DNA of 64,000 nucleotides from Alteromonas sp. CI.11.F.A3. Lineage in GTDB: Bacteria; Pseudomonadota; Gammaproteobacteria; Enterobacterales; Alteromonadaceae. The notes beneath the pieces are model-generated. The model had not been told where the DNA came from. It ran no database searches and saw only the letters and a program-made list of their open reading frames with translations. Location: assembly GCF_032925565.1 (NCBI RefSeq), contig NZ_CP136708.1, positions 682,001 to 746,000 on the forward strand. Direction: 5' to 3'. The translations under genes and the position numbers were made by a program. Shown piece by piece: positions 28,752-38,585 of this stretch (position 1 is its first letter; every line of letters begins with the position of its first letter).

Positions 28752-28979
28752 TTAATTACTTAATTCATATTTACTTACAAATTGAGGCTTTACGCCCGAA
28801 CCACACGCCACGCCTGCATTTACTAAAATTCCAACATTACTTAAGCACAATCCATTCTGCAACTTACGTATATATTTTGAACGTGAGGAACATTTCGTAA
28901 TACTTAACTCATTGATTCTATGTTTAATAGTTAAACGGTGCGCATTTGATGTTTTACTGAATGCCACAACAAAAGGCAT
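28752..28979 (-). other. Doubtful open frame in an intergenic region
   Basis: The 28700-29116 gap has no clear gene. One minus-strand frame is free of stops from about 29043 to 28752; from its only ATG (28979) it would encode 75 residues with four Cys and ending CGSGVKPQFVSKYELSN. There is no ribosome-binding site, signal peptide or recognisable family. It contains a small atgcc/ggcat hairpin (28961-28979). It could be a remnant of a lost gene or gene cassette. Confidence 0.25.
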
Positions 28980-29116
28980 GTGGGCCGTTTGCGAATTTGA
29001 GCATGGAGTGCTTTCGTAGGAAGTAGCGTTTGCCCTGAATGTCTATTAATAACAACGAAGTTTCAAAAACGCTGTAAAGCGTTGAAACACGACAAGACAG
29101 ATAACAGGAAATAATA

Positions 29117-30811
29117 GTGAATATGAAACACACAAGTATATCAGCCATCGCCCTTGCAGTATCTGTAGGGTTGGTAAGTCACGCTGCAACAGCAGCAATA
29201 ACGAAAAATACGACAGCGACAAACACAACCAATGCACCAGTAAAAGTTGAAGAGAAAAAGGCGTCGCTTCAATCTTTACTTGGTAAACGACTTGTTCTAA
29301 AGGGCGAGTCTGCACAAGAAAAACAGCGCTATATTATTAAATTCAAAGAAACATTAACGACAGATGTTATTAGCAATGCCAGTAGCAGTAAATCTGGCTC
29401 ATCTGAGCTAGTTCAAGCCACTAAGTCTACCGTAAAGCGACCTTTTGAAGTGCAATCTGCCCGCAGTGAAATACAAAAGGTGGGAGGAGATGTTCGTAAA
29501 GAGCTTGGAAAGCATCGCATGATGGCGGCGTCTTTAAGCCGCAGTGCCCTTAATAAATTGCGTAACAATGCAAATGTAGAAAGTATTGAAGTAGATGTAA
29601 AACGTACAACTATGGCGCAAACTACTCCTTATGGTTACACCATGGTTCAAGCCAATCAGCTTTCGCAAGCAGATACTACCGCTCGCCGTGTATGTGTTAT
29701 CGACACAGGGTACAACCTAGGGCATCCGGATTTACCTGGCACCAATGATGGTGTTACCGGTCAGGCGAATAATAGTGCTGTTGGGAATTGGTATAACGAT
29801 GGCAACGGTCATGGTACCCATGTTGCTGGCACTATTGCCGCCTATGACAATAGTGAAGGAGTTATTGGTGTTTACCCTGGCGTGAATCTGCATATTGTTA
29901 AAATATTCAATGACAATGGCGATTGGACCTACGCCTCTGATCTTATTGATGCCATTTCACAGTGTCAAAGTGCGGGGGCTAACGTGGTAAACATGAGCTT
30001 AGGTGGCGGCAGCGCTTCTACAACCGAGCAAAACGCAATGCAAAGCTTTACCGATGATGGCTTGTTACTCGTCGCTGCGGCAGGTAACGCAGGTACGAGT
30101 GCGAAATCATATCCTGCCTCTTATGACGCAGTAATGTCGGTTGCCGCTGTAGATTCAAATGAAAATAGAGCAAGCTACAGTCAGTACAATGATCAGGTTG
30201 AAATAGCCGCACCCGGTAGTGCCGTTTATTCAACATACCCCACAGACACCTATGCTTCTTTAAGTGGAACGTCAATGGCTACCCCTCACGTTGCAGGTGG
30301 CGCGGCCTTGGTGTGGAGTTACTTCCCACAGTGCTCAAATACGCAGATACGTAATGCATTAACATCGGCGGCCGAAGATAAGGGCGCAAATGGACGTGAT
30401 AACTTGTACGGTTTTGGGCTTATGCAACTTGAGGATGCCTACAGCTACCTGAACACTAATGGGTGCGGCGGCGGTGGCGGTTCAGATCCAGGTACCGACC
30501 CAACCGTTGAGCCTGTATCAGGTCAGCTTACCGGACTATCTGCATCACAAAGCAATTGGAATCGCTATACATGGACCATTCCTGAAGGCGTGACTACCAT
30601 GACAGTGCAAACATCTGGCGGTAGCGGTGATGCAGACTTGTACATGAAGTTTGGTTCTCAGCCAGAAACCAATGACTTTGACTGCCGTCCTTACGAGAAT
30701 GGTAATAATGAAGTGTGTACGTTCCAAGCACCTGCTGCAGGCACGTGGCATATCGGAATTCGTGCTTACACGACATACAGTGGCGTAACGTTATCGTATT
30801 CGTATGAATAG
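29117..30811 (+). CDS. Secreted subtilisin-like serine protease (S8) with PPC domain
   Basis: The 564-residue protein starts at a GTG (29117) seven bases after an AGGAA site. A signal peptide (SAIALAVSVGLVSHAATA) is followed by an inhibitor-type propeptide (about residues 60-165, with RYIIKFKET), then the S8 catalytic domain with Asp196 (CVIDTGYN), His232 (GNGHGTHVAGT) and Ser386 (SGTSMATPHVAGG). After a Gly-rich linker the C-terminal 100 residues (SASQSNWNRYTWTIPEG, GSGDADLYMKFG) are a bacterial pre-peptidase C-terminal (PPC) domain, usually removed on maturation. It is likely an extracellular protease, secreted by type II secretion. Flanked by terminators on both sides. Confidence 0.96.
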   Translation: MNMKHTSISAIALAVSVGLVSHAATAAITKNTTATNTTNAPVKVEEKKASLQSLLGKRLVLKGESAQEKQRYIIKFKETLTTDVISNASSSKSGSSELVQATKSTVKRPFEVQSARSEIQKVGGDVRKELGKHRMMAASLSRSALNKLRNNANVESIEVDVKRTTMAQTTPYGYTMVQANQLSQADTTARRVCVIDTGYNLGHPDLPGTNDGVTGQANNSAVGNWYNDGNGHGTHVAGTIAAYDNSEGVIGVYPGVNLHIVKIFNDNGDWTYASDLIDAISQCQSAGANVVNMSLGGGSASTTEQNAMQSFTDDGLLLVAAAGNAGTSAKSYPASYDAVMSVAAVDSNENRASYSQYNDQVEIAAPGSAVYSTYPTDTYASLSGTSMATPHVAGGAALVWSYFPQCSNTQIRNALTSAAEDKGANGRDNLYGFGLMQLEDAYSYLNTNGCGGGGGSDPGTDPTVEPVSGQLTGLSASQSNWNRYTWTIPEGVTTMTVQTSGGSGDADLYMKFGSQPETNDFDCRPYENGNNEVCTFQAPAAGTWHIGIRAYTTYSGVTLSYSYE

Positions 30812-30837
30812 ATAGTTAGCCCACAAATACAATGCTC

Positions 30838-30876
30838 GCCCCTATTACCTGATGAGCAGGTAATAGGGGCTTTTCT
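30838..30876 (+). terminator. Terminator after the subtilase gene
   Basis: A 14-bp perfect stem (gcccctattacctg with its complement) and a five-base loop, followed by ttttct. Confidence 0.94.
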
Positions 30877-31044
30877 GTATAGAAAGACAAAATACTTTTG
30901 TCGTGAATTGTCAGCTTTGTAAAGGCAGCGTAAAGGTGTGAACTATAACAAGCTTTGTAGTGCCATACGGCAGTATAGTTCACGCCTTTCTGGGCAGTGT
31001 AACTCCCTTCAAACAATCACGAATTTAGTAAGGACGTTCAGTAT

Positions 31045-32421
31045 ATGCAATTTCAATTTCCGGCTTGGTTACGAAACGTAGCTATCGGTCTGGTGGCAAT
31101 TTCAGGGCTAGCTGCTTGTGGCGGCTCTGACAGCAGCTCCGATTACTCGTATGCTTATATACAATTCTATAATGCTTCACCAAATGGTGCGAATGTAGAA
31201 ATGCGAGAAGTCGATGGAGATAGCTTTGGCTCTGCGCAATTCGGTGATACTACCGCGATGTACTCAATGGACAACGGTGAAATTGAACTCGAGTTCATTC
31301 GTACCGACTCCGATGACCAAGAAGTGCTTATCGATACTTACACCGTTAATCTAAAAAATGGTGACAAGCGTCTTATCGTAATGAGTGGCGATTTTGCATC
31401 ACCTATTATTAGCGATTACAGCTATACCCGTGAAACGCTAGAAGACCATTTCAGGTTATTCGCATTGTCTGTAACTATTGATGAAGGTTCTTACGACTTT
31501 TATTTAGCTGAATCAGGCGACCCATTTGAAGCTGCAAACTTCTTAGGCACAGTAACTGCGTCTGAAATGATTGAGTTTGATTACTGGGATCCAGATGATG
31601 ACAGCGATTACTTCGACGAAGATGAGTACACTATTTACTTAACAGAGCCGGGTAGCACTGAAGTTATATTTGAATCTCAGACACTAGACTTTGCTTACGA
31701 GACTGAATACCTTCTCACTATGCGTGATGTAAGTGGTGCAATCCAATCAGGTTTGGTTGTAGATACTATCTTGAACTCATCTTCAGTGACGGCGTTAACC
31801 GACGTTGAAGCAGATTCACAGTACCGTATTTATAACTCAACCAATATTACTACAGCACTTGATGTGACCTTTGGTGGTAACACAGATGAAGAAGATGTTG
31901 CTTTTTCTCTTGATGCGGGTGAGTTATCTGAATTCACTGAAATTGGATACGGTGATTACCGCGTAACGGTAACCGATACATCTGGTGAAGCTACTACGCT
32001 TAGCAATAAGCTTATCACCTTAAACCAAGGTGAAAGTAAAGCGATTCTAATCTATGAAAAAGCTGGCGCACTTGGCGCGGTTACATTCGTAGAAAGTGGT
32101 CTGCCTCAAGCGTACGATAAAACTGTGAACTTCATTAACTTGGTTGAAGACTTTGATGATGTGGATTTTTATCTTGTGCGTAACGATGAAACTATCGATA
32201 CCGCAGAATACGATCTTCAAAACCTTGAATTTGGCGAAACAGACAGTGAAGTATTACCGTCTGATTACTACGAAATCATTGCTGTTTACGAAGATGATAA
32301 CGAAGAGCAGATTCTATTAGATAGAACAGCATTGTTCGGATTTAACGAAGAAGAAAACTATATTGTTACAGTAGAGCCAGCAGATACAGCAACAGGCTAT
32401 GAAATTAACATTTTGTATTAA
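31045..32421 (+). CDS. Acidic lipoprotein with four DUF4397-like modules
   Basis: The 458-residue product carries a lipoprotein signal (lipobox LAAC followed by GGSDS). The mature chain contains four related beta modules starting near residues 36 (YIQFYNASPNGANVEM), 134 (FRLFALSV, then SYDFYLAESG), 258 (YRIYNSTNITTALDVTFGG) and 360 (VNFINLVEDFDDVDFYLVRN). The first resembles the opening of DUF4397 domains (x-F-x-N-A-S-P-x). The protein is very acidic (many Asp, Glu and Tyr). Probably on the outer surface; function unknown. An aaggac site lies well upstream of the ATG. Confidence 0.82.
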   Translation: MQFQFPAWLRNVAIGLVAISGLAACGGSDSSSDYSYAYIQFYNASPNGANVEMREVDGDSFGSAQFGDTTAMYSMDNGEIELEFIRTDSDDQEVLIDTYTVNLKNGDKRLIVMSGDFASPIISDYSYTRETLEDHFRLFALSVTIDEGSYDFYLAESGDPFEAANFLGTVTASEMIEFDYWDPDDDSDYFDEDEYTIYLTEPGSTEVIFESQTLDFAYETEYLLTMRDVSGAIQSGLVVDTILNSSSVTALTDVEADSQYRIYNSTNITTALDVTFGGNTDEEDVAFSLDAGELSEFTEIGYGDYRVTVTDTSGEATTLSNKLITLNQGESKAILIYEKAGALGAVTFVESGLPQAYDKTVNFINLVEDFDDVDFYLVRNDETIDTAEYDLQNLEFGETDSEVLPSDYYEIIAVYEDDNEEQILLDRTALFGFNEEENYIVTVEPADTATGYEINILY

Positions 32422-32492
32422 TCACTTATGTGAAAACTATACTAATTGCTAATGCTGGTATGCTTTCAATACCGAGAGTTTAAGTTACCTTT

Positions 32493-32527
32493 AAAAAGAC
32501 TATTACTTTTCCGTAATGGTCTTTTTT
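32493..32527 (+). terminator. Terminator after the modular lipoprotein
   Basis: A 14-bp stem (aaaaagactattac with gtaatggtcttttt, one G-T pair), a six-base loop and a T-run. Confidence 0.92.
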
Positions 32528-32563
32528 GCCTTTAGGGCTTTTAAAAGGAGGGCTTAAATCCTC

Positions 32564-34651
32564 ATGAGTGTAATTAAAGATCTTCACCAAATTACCACAG
32601 ATGGCGCATTGTCCTTCAGTGAAAAAGTGGCCCGTTTACTCGAAATTGGCACAGAAGTATTAGGCCTTGAAACCGGTATTGTTAGCTATGTGCATAATGG
32701 CACCTACACGGTGGTGCAGGCCATTTCTCCGTTGAATGAAATTGTCAGTGGCGCTGAATTTTCCCTCTCTGACACGTATTGCGCTGATACCGTCAATGCA
32801 AATGGCATTGTGGCTTACAACGACGTAGACTTTTTGCCAGGCAATAGCCACCCTTGCTATGCGCTTTACACATTAAAAAGCTATTTAGCGACCCCTATAC
32901 ATGTGAATGCGGCCTTATATGGCACACTAAACTTCTCTTCTACTACGTCGAAGGGCGACGGATTCACAGCCTTAGATTATGACTATTTACTGCTACTTGC
33001 CGATTGGATAGGAGCGGAAGTGGCTCGTGAACAAGCGTTAAGCGAAATCATTTCTCAGAAAAATGCTTTAGAAGAACAAAACGCGCTGTTAAACCAGATT
33101 ACCGAATTGGCGGGCGTAGGCACGTGGGAACTCGATTTAGAGATGAGTTCGCTTACGTGGTCTGCGTCTTTGAAACGCATGTTACAAATAAACGAAAAGC
33201 AAGAGATCACCCCGTCCCATGCACTTAAGTTTATGGCTAACAAAAAAGTGCGAAGTGTATACGAATCTAAAATGGAAGAAATTGCCATAACCGGTAGTGA
33301 TTGGGCTTATGAGTTCGAGGTAATTACCGATGGGGGAGAAAAACGGTGGTTAGAAAGCCGTGCACATCCCATTATGAAGAATGGAACATGCCAAAAAATC
33401 ATCGGTGCAACACGGGATATAACCGAGCGATTCAACACCACACAATCGTTGAAGCAAAAAACCGCGATTGCAGAGCAAGCCCTTAAAGCACGTAGTGAGT
33501 TCCTTGCGAACATGAGCCATGAAATACGAACCCCCATTCATGGTGTACAAGGCATGCTCGAAACCCTTTGTGGTACATCGCTTAACGAAAAGCAGAAAGA
33601 GTATACCCATGTTGCTATGCGCAGCTCAGAATCGTTGCTCAACATAGTGAATGATATTTTAGATTTCTCAAAAATCGATTCAGGGCATATGACCTACGAT
33701 GTAGAGCCGATAAATTTGAAAGAATTAATTGAGCAACAAGTGCCTATGTTTAGGCGTTTGGCCGATAAAAAGGGAATTGAATTTATCACAGAAACGGCGG
33801 CAGTTTCAGATACGTTATTCCTTGCTGATTCGTTAAGGTTAAGCCAGATTCTAGTGAACCTTATCAATAACGCGGTGAAGTTTACCGAAGAAGGTTCCAT
33901 TAAAATTAGTACGCGATGTACGAAATATGGTGCGGGTCGCTATAGGGTTAAGTTGATAATAACGGATACGGGTATTGGGATTAGTGAAGAGCAGCAAAAA
34001 GTCATTTTTTCGCCATTCCTTCAGGCTGAAGAGTCAACACAACGACGTTTTGGCGGCACAGGTTTAGGGTTAGCCATAGTAAACAATATTGTTGAGCATT
34101 ATGAAGGCAGTGTTGAAGTATCAAGCGCGATTGGGGAAGGCGCGCGATTTATCGTTACCATGACCCTAGACTGTGCAAATGCCGGATCGTTGAAAGAAAA
34201 AACTGTCGCAGCCAATAAGACCACGGCACTTTGTAAAAGAGTGTTGTCGGAATCTCGGGTATTAGTGGTTGAAGATAACGAAATAAATCAGATAGTCATT
34301 AAAGAGCAACTAAAAGAAATTGGCGTGTCGGTAGAGCTAGCTAACAACGGTGCATTAGGTCTCGCAAAGGTGAAAAGTGCTATTGCAAGGAAAAAGCCAT
34401 ACGATCTTATCTTTATGGATTGCCACATGCCGGTGATGGATGGGTTAGCTGCCACGAAAGAAATTAGAGCGCTAGGTGAAACAATACCTATCATTGCACT
34501 CACTGCAAACGCGCTGAGTGGAGAAAAGGAAAAGTGTTTACGAGCAGGAATGGATGACTTTATATCAAAACCTGTAGGCGTTTCGCGGTTAGGTGACTGT
34601 ATTAACTATCACTTGTCTTATAAACAGGAGAGGTTTAAAGATCCTGCTTGA
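32564..34651 (+). CDS. Hybrid sensor histidine kinase (GAF-PAS-HisKA-HATPase-REC)
   Basis: The 695-residue protein has no membrane segment, so it senses in the cytosol. Domains in order: GAF (about residues 18-160, with SDTYCADTV and HPCYALYTLKSYLATPI), a short coiled-coil, PAS/PAC (about residues 178-300, ending GATRDITERF), HisKA with His319 (LANMSHEIRTPIHGVQGML), HATPase_c (about residues 425-545, with NLINNAVKFTEEGSI and GGTGLGLAIVNNIVE), and a receiver with Asp619 (DLIFMDCHMPVMDG). There is no Hpt domain and no partner gene nearby, so the output is unknown. AGGAGG lies well upstream, about 12 bases before the ATG. Confidence 0.95.
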   Translation: MSVIKDLHQITTDGALSFSEKVARLLEIGTEVLGLETGIVSYVHNGTYTVVQAISPLNEIVSGAEFSLSDTYCADTVNANGIVAYNDVDFLPGNSHPCYALYTLKSYLATPIHVNAALYGTLNFSSTTSKGDGFTALDYDYLLLLADWIGAEVAREQALSEIISQKNALEEQNALLNQITELAGVGTWELDLEMSSLTWSASLKRMLQINEKQEITPSHALKFMANKKVRSVYESKMEEIAITGSDWAYEFEVITDGGEKRWLESRAHPIMKNGTCQKIIGATRDITERFNTTQSLKQKTAIAEQALKARSEFLANMSHEIRTPIHGVQGMLETLCGTSLNEKQKEYTHVAMRSSESLLNIVNDILDFSKIDSGHMTYDVEPINLKELIEQQVPMFRRLADKKGIEFITETAAVSDTLFLADSLRLSQILVNLINNAVKFTEEGSIKISTRCTKYGAGRYRVKLIITDTGIGISEEQQKVIFSPFLQAEESTQRRFGGTGLGLAIVNNIVEHYEGSVEVSSAIGEGARFIVTMTLDCANAGSLKEKTVAANKTTALCKRVLSESRVLVVEDNEINQIVIKEQLKEIGVSVELANNGALGLAKVKSAIARKKPYDLIFMDCHMPVMDGLAATKEIRALGETIPIIALTANALSGEKEKCLRAGMDDFISKPVGVSRLGDCINYHLSYKQERFKDPA

Positions 34652-34697
34652 TAACCAAAATTTGGTTATCTGCCCCGGCTATGCTGGGGCTTTTTTA
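34651..34697 (+). terminator. Terminator after the hybrid kinase, with a second palindrome
   Basis: The main stem gccccggc/gctggggc with loop tat (34672-34690) is followed by a long T-run. Immediately before it, ATAACCAAA and TTTGGTTAT (34651-34669) form a 9-bp inverted repeat around a single base, overlapping the stop codon. Confidence 0.9.
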
Positions 34698-34884
34698 TTG
34701 GTGTGTTATGGATGTACATTAAATCACAAGACAAATTATAAATTCTTGCGTATGATTCACATCAGTTTCTGACACTATTCATGTCATGTGTCATGCGACC
34801 CCCCCGCATTTCAGAAACGATTTACTTAATTTCCCTATCGATTAAAAATAATCCAATTTAACGCTATCTCTATCCCAAAATTTC

Positions 34885-34893
34885 TGTTATAGT
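34885..34893 (+). promoter_or_regulatory. Extended -10 promoter of the spc operon
   Basis: TGT followed by TATAGT forms an extended -10 about 100 bases before rplN, and GC-rich gcgccc follows near the expected start site. The 34698-34997 gap also contains a loose inverted repeat TGACAC (34770) and GTGTCA (34788) of unknown role, and no gene. Confidence 0.5.
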
Positions 34894-34997
34894 TTCGCGC
34901 CCTTTTTATGGGGGTATGTATATAAATTCAACAATGTTTGTTGGGTTTAGCAGCAATAACGACTCGGCAGAGTCTCATAATAGAGCGGAGCACTAAC

Positions 34998-35366
34998 ATG
35001 ATCCAAATGCAAACTAACCTGGACGTTGCAGACAACAGCGGCGCTCGCAGGGTTCAGTGTATTAAGGTTCTTGGTGGCTCGCATCGCCGTTATGCAGGTA
35101 TCGGTGACATCATCAAAGTTACTGTGAAGGAAGCAATTCCTCGCGGTAAAGTTAAAAAAGGTGACGTACTGAATGCAGTGGTGGTGCGTACTAGAAAAGG
35201 CGTTCGTCGCGCAGATGGTTCATCCATTCGTTTTGACGGCAACGCAGCTGTTTTGCTTAACGCAAACAAGCAACCAATTGGTACGCGTATCTTTGGACCG
35301 GTAACCCGTGAGTTGAGAAGTGAAAACTTCATGAAAATCATCTCATTGGCCCCAGAGGTACTATAA
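34998..35366 (+). CDS. rplN: 50S ribosomal protein L14
   Basis: The 122-residue product reads [17 protein letters not shown] at the start and REAxxL-type EVL at the end, a near-match to E. coli L14 (123 residues). L14 sits at the subunit interface and contacts 16S helix 14. The ATG at 34998 follows a cggagc site; a longer in-frame reading from 34938 is not needed. It opens the spc operon here, whereas in most gammaproteobacteria it directly follows rpsQ of the S10 operon. Here a histidine kinase gene and a terminator precede it. Confidence 0.98.
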   Translation: MIQMQTNLDVADNSGARRVQCIKVLGGSHRRYAGIGDIIKVTVKEAIPRGKVKKGDVLNAVVVRTRKGVRRADGSSIRFDGNAAVLLNANKQPIGTRIFGPVTRELRSENFMKIISLAPEVL

Positions 35367-35378
35367 GGAGTCACGATA

Positions 35379-35693
35379 ATGGCTAATAAAATTCGTCGTG
35401 ATGATGAAGTAGTCGTATTAGCGGGTAAAGACAAAGGCAAACAAGGCAAAGTCCTTAAAGTGCTTATTGCTGATAACCGTGTAATTATAGAAGGTGTTAA
35501 TCTTATCAAGAAGCACACTAAGCCAAACCCTCAATTGGGTGTAGCTGGTGGGATTGTTGAGAAAGAAGCTTCTATTCACGTTTCTAATGTTGCGATTGTT
35601 AACCCGGCAACGGGCAAAGCAGATCGCGTTGGTTTCCGTTTCGAAGATGAGAAGAAAGTTCGTTTCTTCAAATCTAACGGCGAACTTGTTTAA
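35379..35693 (+). CDS. rplX: 50S ribosomal protein L24
   Basis: The 104-residue product has the KOW motif near the N-terminus ([20 protein letters not shown]) and ends in [11 protein letters not shown]24 is an assembly initiator that binds the 5' domain of 23S rRNA. It lies 12 bases after rplN with an aaggag site, in the conserved spc order. Confidence 0.98.
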   Translation: MANKIRRDDEVVVLAGKDKGKQGKVLKVLIADNRVIIEGVNLIKKHTKPNPQLGVAGGIVEKEASIHVSNVAIVNPATGKADRVGFRFEDEKKVRFFKSNGELV

Positions 35694-35710
35694 TTATATT
35701 GGAGAGTACG

Positions 35711-36250
35711 ATGGCGAAACTGCATGATTTCTATAAAGAAACAGTAGTAGCTGAACTTGCTAAGCAGTTCGGGTACAAAAGCGTCATGCAAGTCCCTCGG
35801 ATTGAAAAAATCACTCTAAACATGGGTTTAGGTGAAGCAATTGCTGACAAGAAGGTGCTTGAGAATGCTCAAGCTGACATGGCGGCTATCGCCGGTCAGA
35901 AGCCGATTGTTACAGTTGCTAGAAGATCAGTAGCGGGCTTTAAAATCCGTGAAGGTTATCCGATTGGCTGTAAAGTAACCTTACGCGGCGAGCGTATGTG
36001 GGAATTCCTTGAGCGTTTGATTTCAATCGCTATCCCACGAGTTCGCGACTTCCGTGGTTTGAACCCTAAGTCATTCGACGGTCGTGGTAACTACAGCATG
36101 GGCGTGCGTGAGCAAATCATTTTCCCTGAAATCGATTTCGATAAAGTGGATAAAGTTCGTGGTATGGATATTACTATCACTACCAGTGCGGACTCAAATG
36201 AAGAAGCACGTGCTCTGCTGGACGCGTTCAACTTCCCATTTAAAAAGTAG
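35711..36250 (+). CDS. rplE: 50S ribosomal protein L5
   Basis: The 179-residue product starts [16 protein letters not shown] and contains [15 protein letters not shown] and the signature [19 protein letters not shown], as in bacterial L5, which binds 5S rRNA. The ATG at 35711 is preceded by ggagag; an upstream in-frame start at 35699 is not supported. In E. coli the S8 translational repression site lies at the start of this gene; a similar fold was not checked here. Confidence 0.98.
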   Translation: MAKLHDFYKETVVAELAKQFGYKSVMQVPRIEKITLNMGLGEAIADKKVLENAQADMAAIAGQKPIVTVARRSVAGFKIREGYPIGCKVTLRGERMWEFLERLISIAIPRVRDFRGLNPKSFDGRGNYSMGVREQIIFPEIDFDKVDKVRGMDITITTSADSNEEARALLDAFNFPFKK

Positions 36251-36261
36251 GGTGTAGGGTT

Positions 36262-36567
36262 ATGGCAAAAGAATCAATGAAGGCCCGTGAAGTAAAGCGC
36301 GCTAAGCTAGTAGCTAAGTACGCAGAAAAACGTGCCGCACTTAAAGCGACTATCAGCGATGTTAACGTATCTGAAGAAGAGCGTTGGGACGCTGTTCTTA
36401 AGCTACAACAACTGCCACGTGACTCAAGTTCTTCACGTCAGCGTAACCGCTGCCGCGTAACTGGTCGTCCACATGGTTACCTTCGCAAATTCGGTCTTAG
36501 CCGTATCAAACTGCGTGAAGCAGCGATGCGCGGCGAAGTCCCTGGCCTTAAAAAAGCCAGCTGGTAA
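36262..36567 (+). CDS. rpsN: 30S ribosomal protein S14
   Basis: The 101-residue product is the long, zinc-free type of S14: it lacks the paired Cys of the short form and has [21 protein letters not shown] near the end with a single Cys. It binds the 3' major domain of 16S rRNA. Twelve bases follow rplE. Confidence 0.98.
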   Translation: MAKESMKAREVKRAKLVAKYAEKRAALKATISDVNVSEEERWDAVLKLQQLPRDSSSSRQRNRCRVTGRPHGYLRKFGLSRIKLREAAMRGEVPGLKKASW

Positions 36568-36580
36568 GGAGTAGCTGATA

Positions 36581-36973
36581 ATGAGCATGCAAGATCCTAT
36601 CGCGGATATGTTTACCCGCATCCGTAACGGCCAAATGGCAGAGAAAGTTTCTGTAGTTATGCCTTCTTCTAAACTTCGCGTAGCAATTTGTGAAGTATTA
36701 AAGTCTGAAGGTTATATTACTGACTTCGCTGCATCTGGTGACGTTAAGCCTGTTTTAGAAGTTACGCTTAAGTACTTCGAAGGCAAGCAAGTAATTGACA
36801 CTATTGAGCGTGTAAGCCGCCCAGGTCTGCGCATCTATAAGAAAAAAGATGAGCTTCCTAAAGTAATGGGTGGATTGGGTGTCGCGATCGTGTCGACTTC
36901 TAAAGGTGTGATGACTGACCGTGCAGCGCGTAACGCTGGCATGGGCGGTGAGATCATCGGTTATGTAGCATAA
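36581..36973 (+). CDS. rpsH: 30S ribosomal protein S8
   Basis: The 130-residue product begins [18 protein letters not shown] and has the C-terminal signature [17 protein letters not shown] in the variant [17 protein letters not shown]. In E. coli S8 binds 16S helix 21 and represses translation of the spc operon. Length matches the family (130). Confidence 0.98.
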   Translation: MSMQDPIADMFTRIRNGQMAEKVSVVMPSSKLRVAICEVLKSEGYITDFAASGDVKPVLEVTLKYFEGKQVIDTIERVSRPGLRIYKKKDELPKVMGGLGVAIVSTSKGVMTDRAARNAGMGGEIIGYVA

Positions 36974-36986
36974 CGGAGGAGTTGAA

Positions 36987-37520
36987 ATGTCACGAGTAGC
37001 AAAAGCCCCAGTAGACTTGGTTTCAGGTGTAGATATTTCTATCGCTGGCCAAGAAATTACCGCAAAAGGTAGTAAAGGCACTTTGACCCGCGTTTTTAAC
37101 GACGCTGTAGAAGTTGTACAAGAAGAAAACCAACTGAAAGCACTTCCTCGTGAAGGTTTCGCTGACAGCTGGGCGCAAGCAGGTACTGCTCGCTCTCTTC
37201 TTAATGCAATGGTTCAAGGTGTTTCACAAGGTTTTGAGAAAAAGCTTCAGTTAAATGGTGTTGGTTACCGTGCGCAAGCACAAGGTAGCAAACTAAACCT
37301 GACGCTTGGTTTCTCTCACCCAGTAGTATACGAGATGCCTGAAGGCATTACCGTTGAAACGCCTACGCAAACTGAAATCGTCGTGAAAGGCGCCGATAAG
37401 CAGGTTGTAGGACAGGTTGCGGCGAACATTCGCGCTTACCGTCCACCAGAGCCTTACAAAGGTAAAGGTGTACGTTACGCTGACGAACATGTACGTCGTA
37501 AAGAAGCTAAGAAAAAGTAG
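36987..37520 (+). CDS. rplF: 50S ribosomal protein L6
   Basis: The 177-residue product has two related beta-alpha domains and the conserved tail [17 protein letters not shown] followed by RRKEAKKK. L6 binds near the sarcin-ricin loop. It has a cggagg ribosome-binding site and lies 13 bases after rpsH. Confidence 0.98.
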   Translation: MSRVAKAPVDLVSGVDISIAGQEITAKGSKGTLTRVFNDAVEVVQEENQLKALPREGFADSWAQAGTARSLLNAMVQGVSQGFEKKLQLNGVGYRAQAQGSKLNLTLGFSHPVVYEMPEGITVETPTQTEIVVKGADKQVVGQVAANIRAYRPPEPYKGKGVRYADEHVRRKEAKKK

Positions 37521-37532
37521 GTGGGTGATACG

Positions 37533-37886
37533 ATGGATAAGAAAACAGCTCGCATTCGTCGCGCTACACGCGCACGAGCAAAAATTCGTGAACTGGCCGC
37601 GCATCGCTTGGTAATTAACCGTACACCTCGCCACATCTATGCTCAGTTAATCGCTCCTAGCGGTTCTGAAGTATTAGCAGCGGCTTCTACTGTAGATAAA
37701 GAACTTGCAAAAGATCTTAAGTCAACAGGTAACGCTGAAGCAGCGGCGATAGTCGGTAAAGCAATTGCAGAACGCGCTAAAGAGAAAGGCATTGAAAAAG
37801 TGGCTTTCGATCGTAGTGGTTTTAAATACCACGGTCGCGTTAAGGCATTAGCTGATGCAGCTCGCGAAGCTGGCCTTCAGTTCTAG
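37533..37886 (+). CDS. rplR: 50S ribosomal protein L18
   Basis: The 117-residue product begins [18 protein letters not shown] and ends [19 protein letters not shown], as in E. coli L18 (117 residues), a 5S rRNA-binding protein. The ATG at 37533 follows aggtgggtgat; the GTG at 37521 is open in frame but adds residues the family lacks. Confidence 0.98.
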   Translation: MDKKTARIRRATRARAKIRELAAHRLVINRTPRHIYAQLIAPSGSEVLAAASTVDKELAKDLKSTGNAEAAAIVGKAIAERAKEKGIEKVAFDRSGFKYHGRVKALADAAREAGLQF

Positions 37887-37895
37887 GAGTTTATA

Positions 37896-38396
37896 ATGGC
37901 TAAACAAGAAGTTCAGAACGGTGAACTATTAGAGAAATTGATTGCTGTAAACCGCGTATCTAAAGTGGTTAAAGGTGGTCGTATCTTTAGTTTCACTGCA
38001 TTGACAGTAGTGGGTGACGGTAATGGTCGCGTAGGTTTCGGTTACGGTAAAGCACGTGAAGTGCCTGCTGCAATCCAGAAAGCTATGGAAAAGGCACGTC
38101 GCAACATGGTTGACGTTGACCTTAACGGCCACACGTTACAGCACCCAATTAAAGGTCGTCACTCTGGCTCTAAAGTCTACATGCAGCCTGCATCAGAAGG
38201 TACCGGTATTATTGCCGGCGGTGCAATGCGTGCAGTACTTGAAGTAGCTGGTGTACAGAACGTACTTTCAAAATGTTACGGTTCTACGAACCCAATCAAC
38301 GTTGTTCGTGCAACAATCAACGCGCTGACAGAGATGAATTCTCCAGCGAAAGTTGCTGCGAAGCGTGGATTGTCTGTATCAGAAATTTTGGGGTAA
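37896..38396 (+). CDS. rpsE: 30S ribosomal protein S5
   Basis: The 166-residue product has the S5 N-terminal dsRNA-binding-like domain ([20 protein letters not shown], then [17 protein letters not shown]) and the C-terminal domain with [17 protein letters not shown]5 takes part in decoding accuracy. Length matches E. coli (167). Confidence 0.98.
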   Translation: MAKQEVQNGELLEKLIAVNRVSKVVKGGRIFSFTALTVVGDGNGRVGFGYGKAREVPAAIQKAMEKARRNMVDVDLNGHTLQHPIKGRHSGSKVYMQPASEGTGIIAGGAMRAVLEVAGVQNVLSKCYGSTNPINVVRATINALTEMNSPAKVAAKRGLSVSEILG

Positions 38397-38402
38397 TCAG
38401 AC

Positions 38403-38582
38403 ATGGCAACGATTAAAGTAAAGCAAACTAAAAGTGCGATTGGCCGTTTGCCAAAGCACAGAGCTACGCTTAAAGGTTTAGGCCTTCGTAAAATCAACCA
38501 TGTTCGTGAACTGGAAGATACGCCAAGTGTACGCGGCATGATTCACCGTGTTAATTACATGGTCGAAATAGTCGAGGAGTAA
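38403..38582 (+). CDS. rpmD: 50S ribosomal protein L30
   Basis: A 59-residue gene between rpsE and rplO, in the conserved place of rpmD. The product begins [19 protein letters not shown] and contains [20 protein letters not shown], the L30 signature. It starts six bases after the rpsE stop and ends three bases before rplO. Confidence 0.97.
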   Translation: MATIKVKQTKSAIGRLPKHRATLKGLGLRKINHVRELEDTPSVRGMIHRVNYMVEIVEE

Positions 38583-38585
38583 GTT

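Noticed and set aside
28752..28979. Possible integron attC site or cassette
   Set aside because: No matching pair of core sites (R-Y-Y-Y-A-A-C and G-T-T-R-R-R-Y) and only a five-bp hairpin; kept only as an unexplained open frame.
29046..29315. Minus-strand open frame with hydrophobic stretches opposite the start of the subtilase
   Set aside because: It is the antisense of a well-supported signal peptide and propeptide; no ribosome-binding site.
34770..34793. TGTCAT-like repeats that might be another Pho box
   Set aside because: The repeats do not keep the 4-bp spacer; a loose inverted repeat is the better description.
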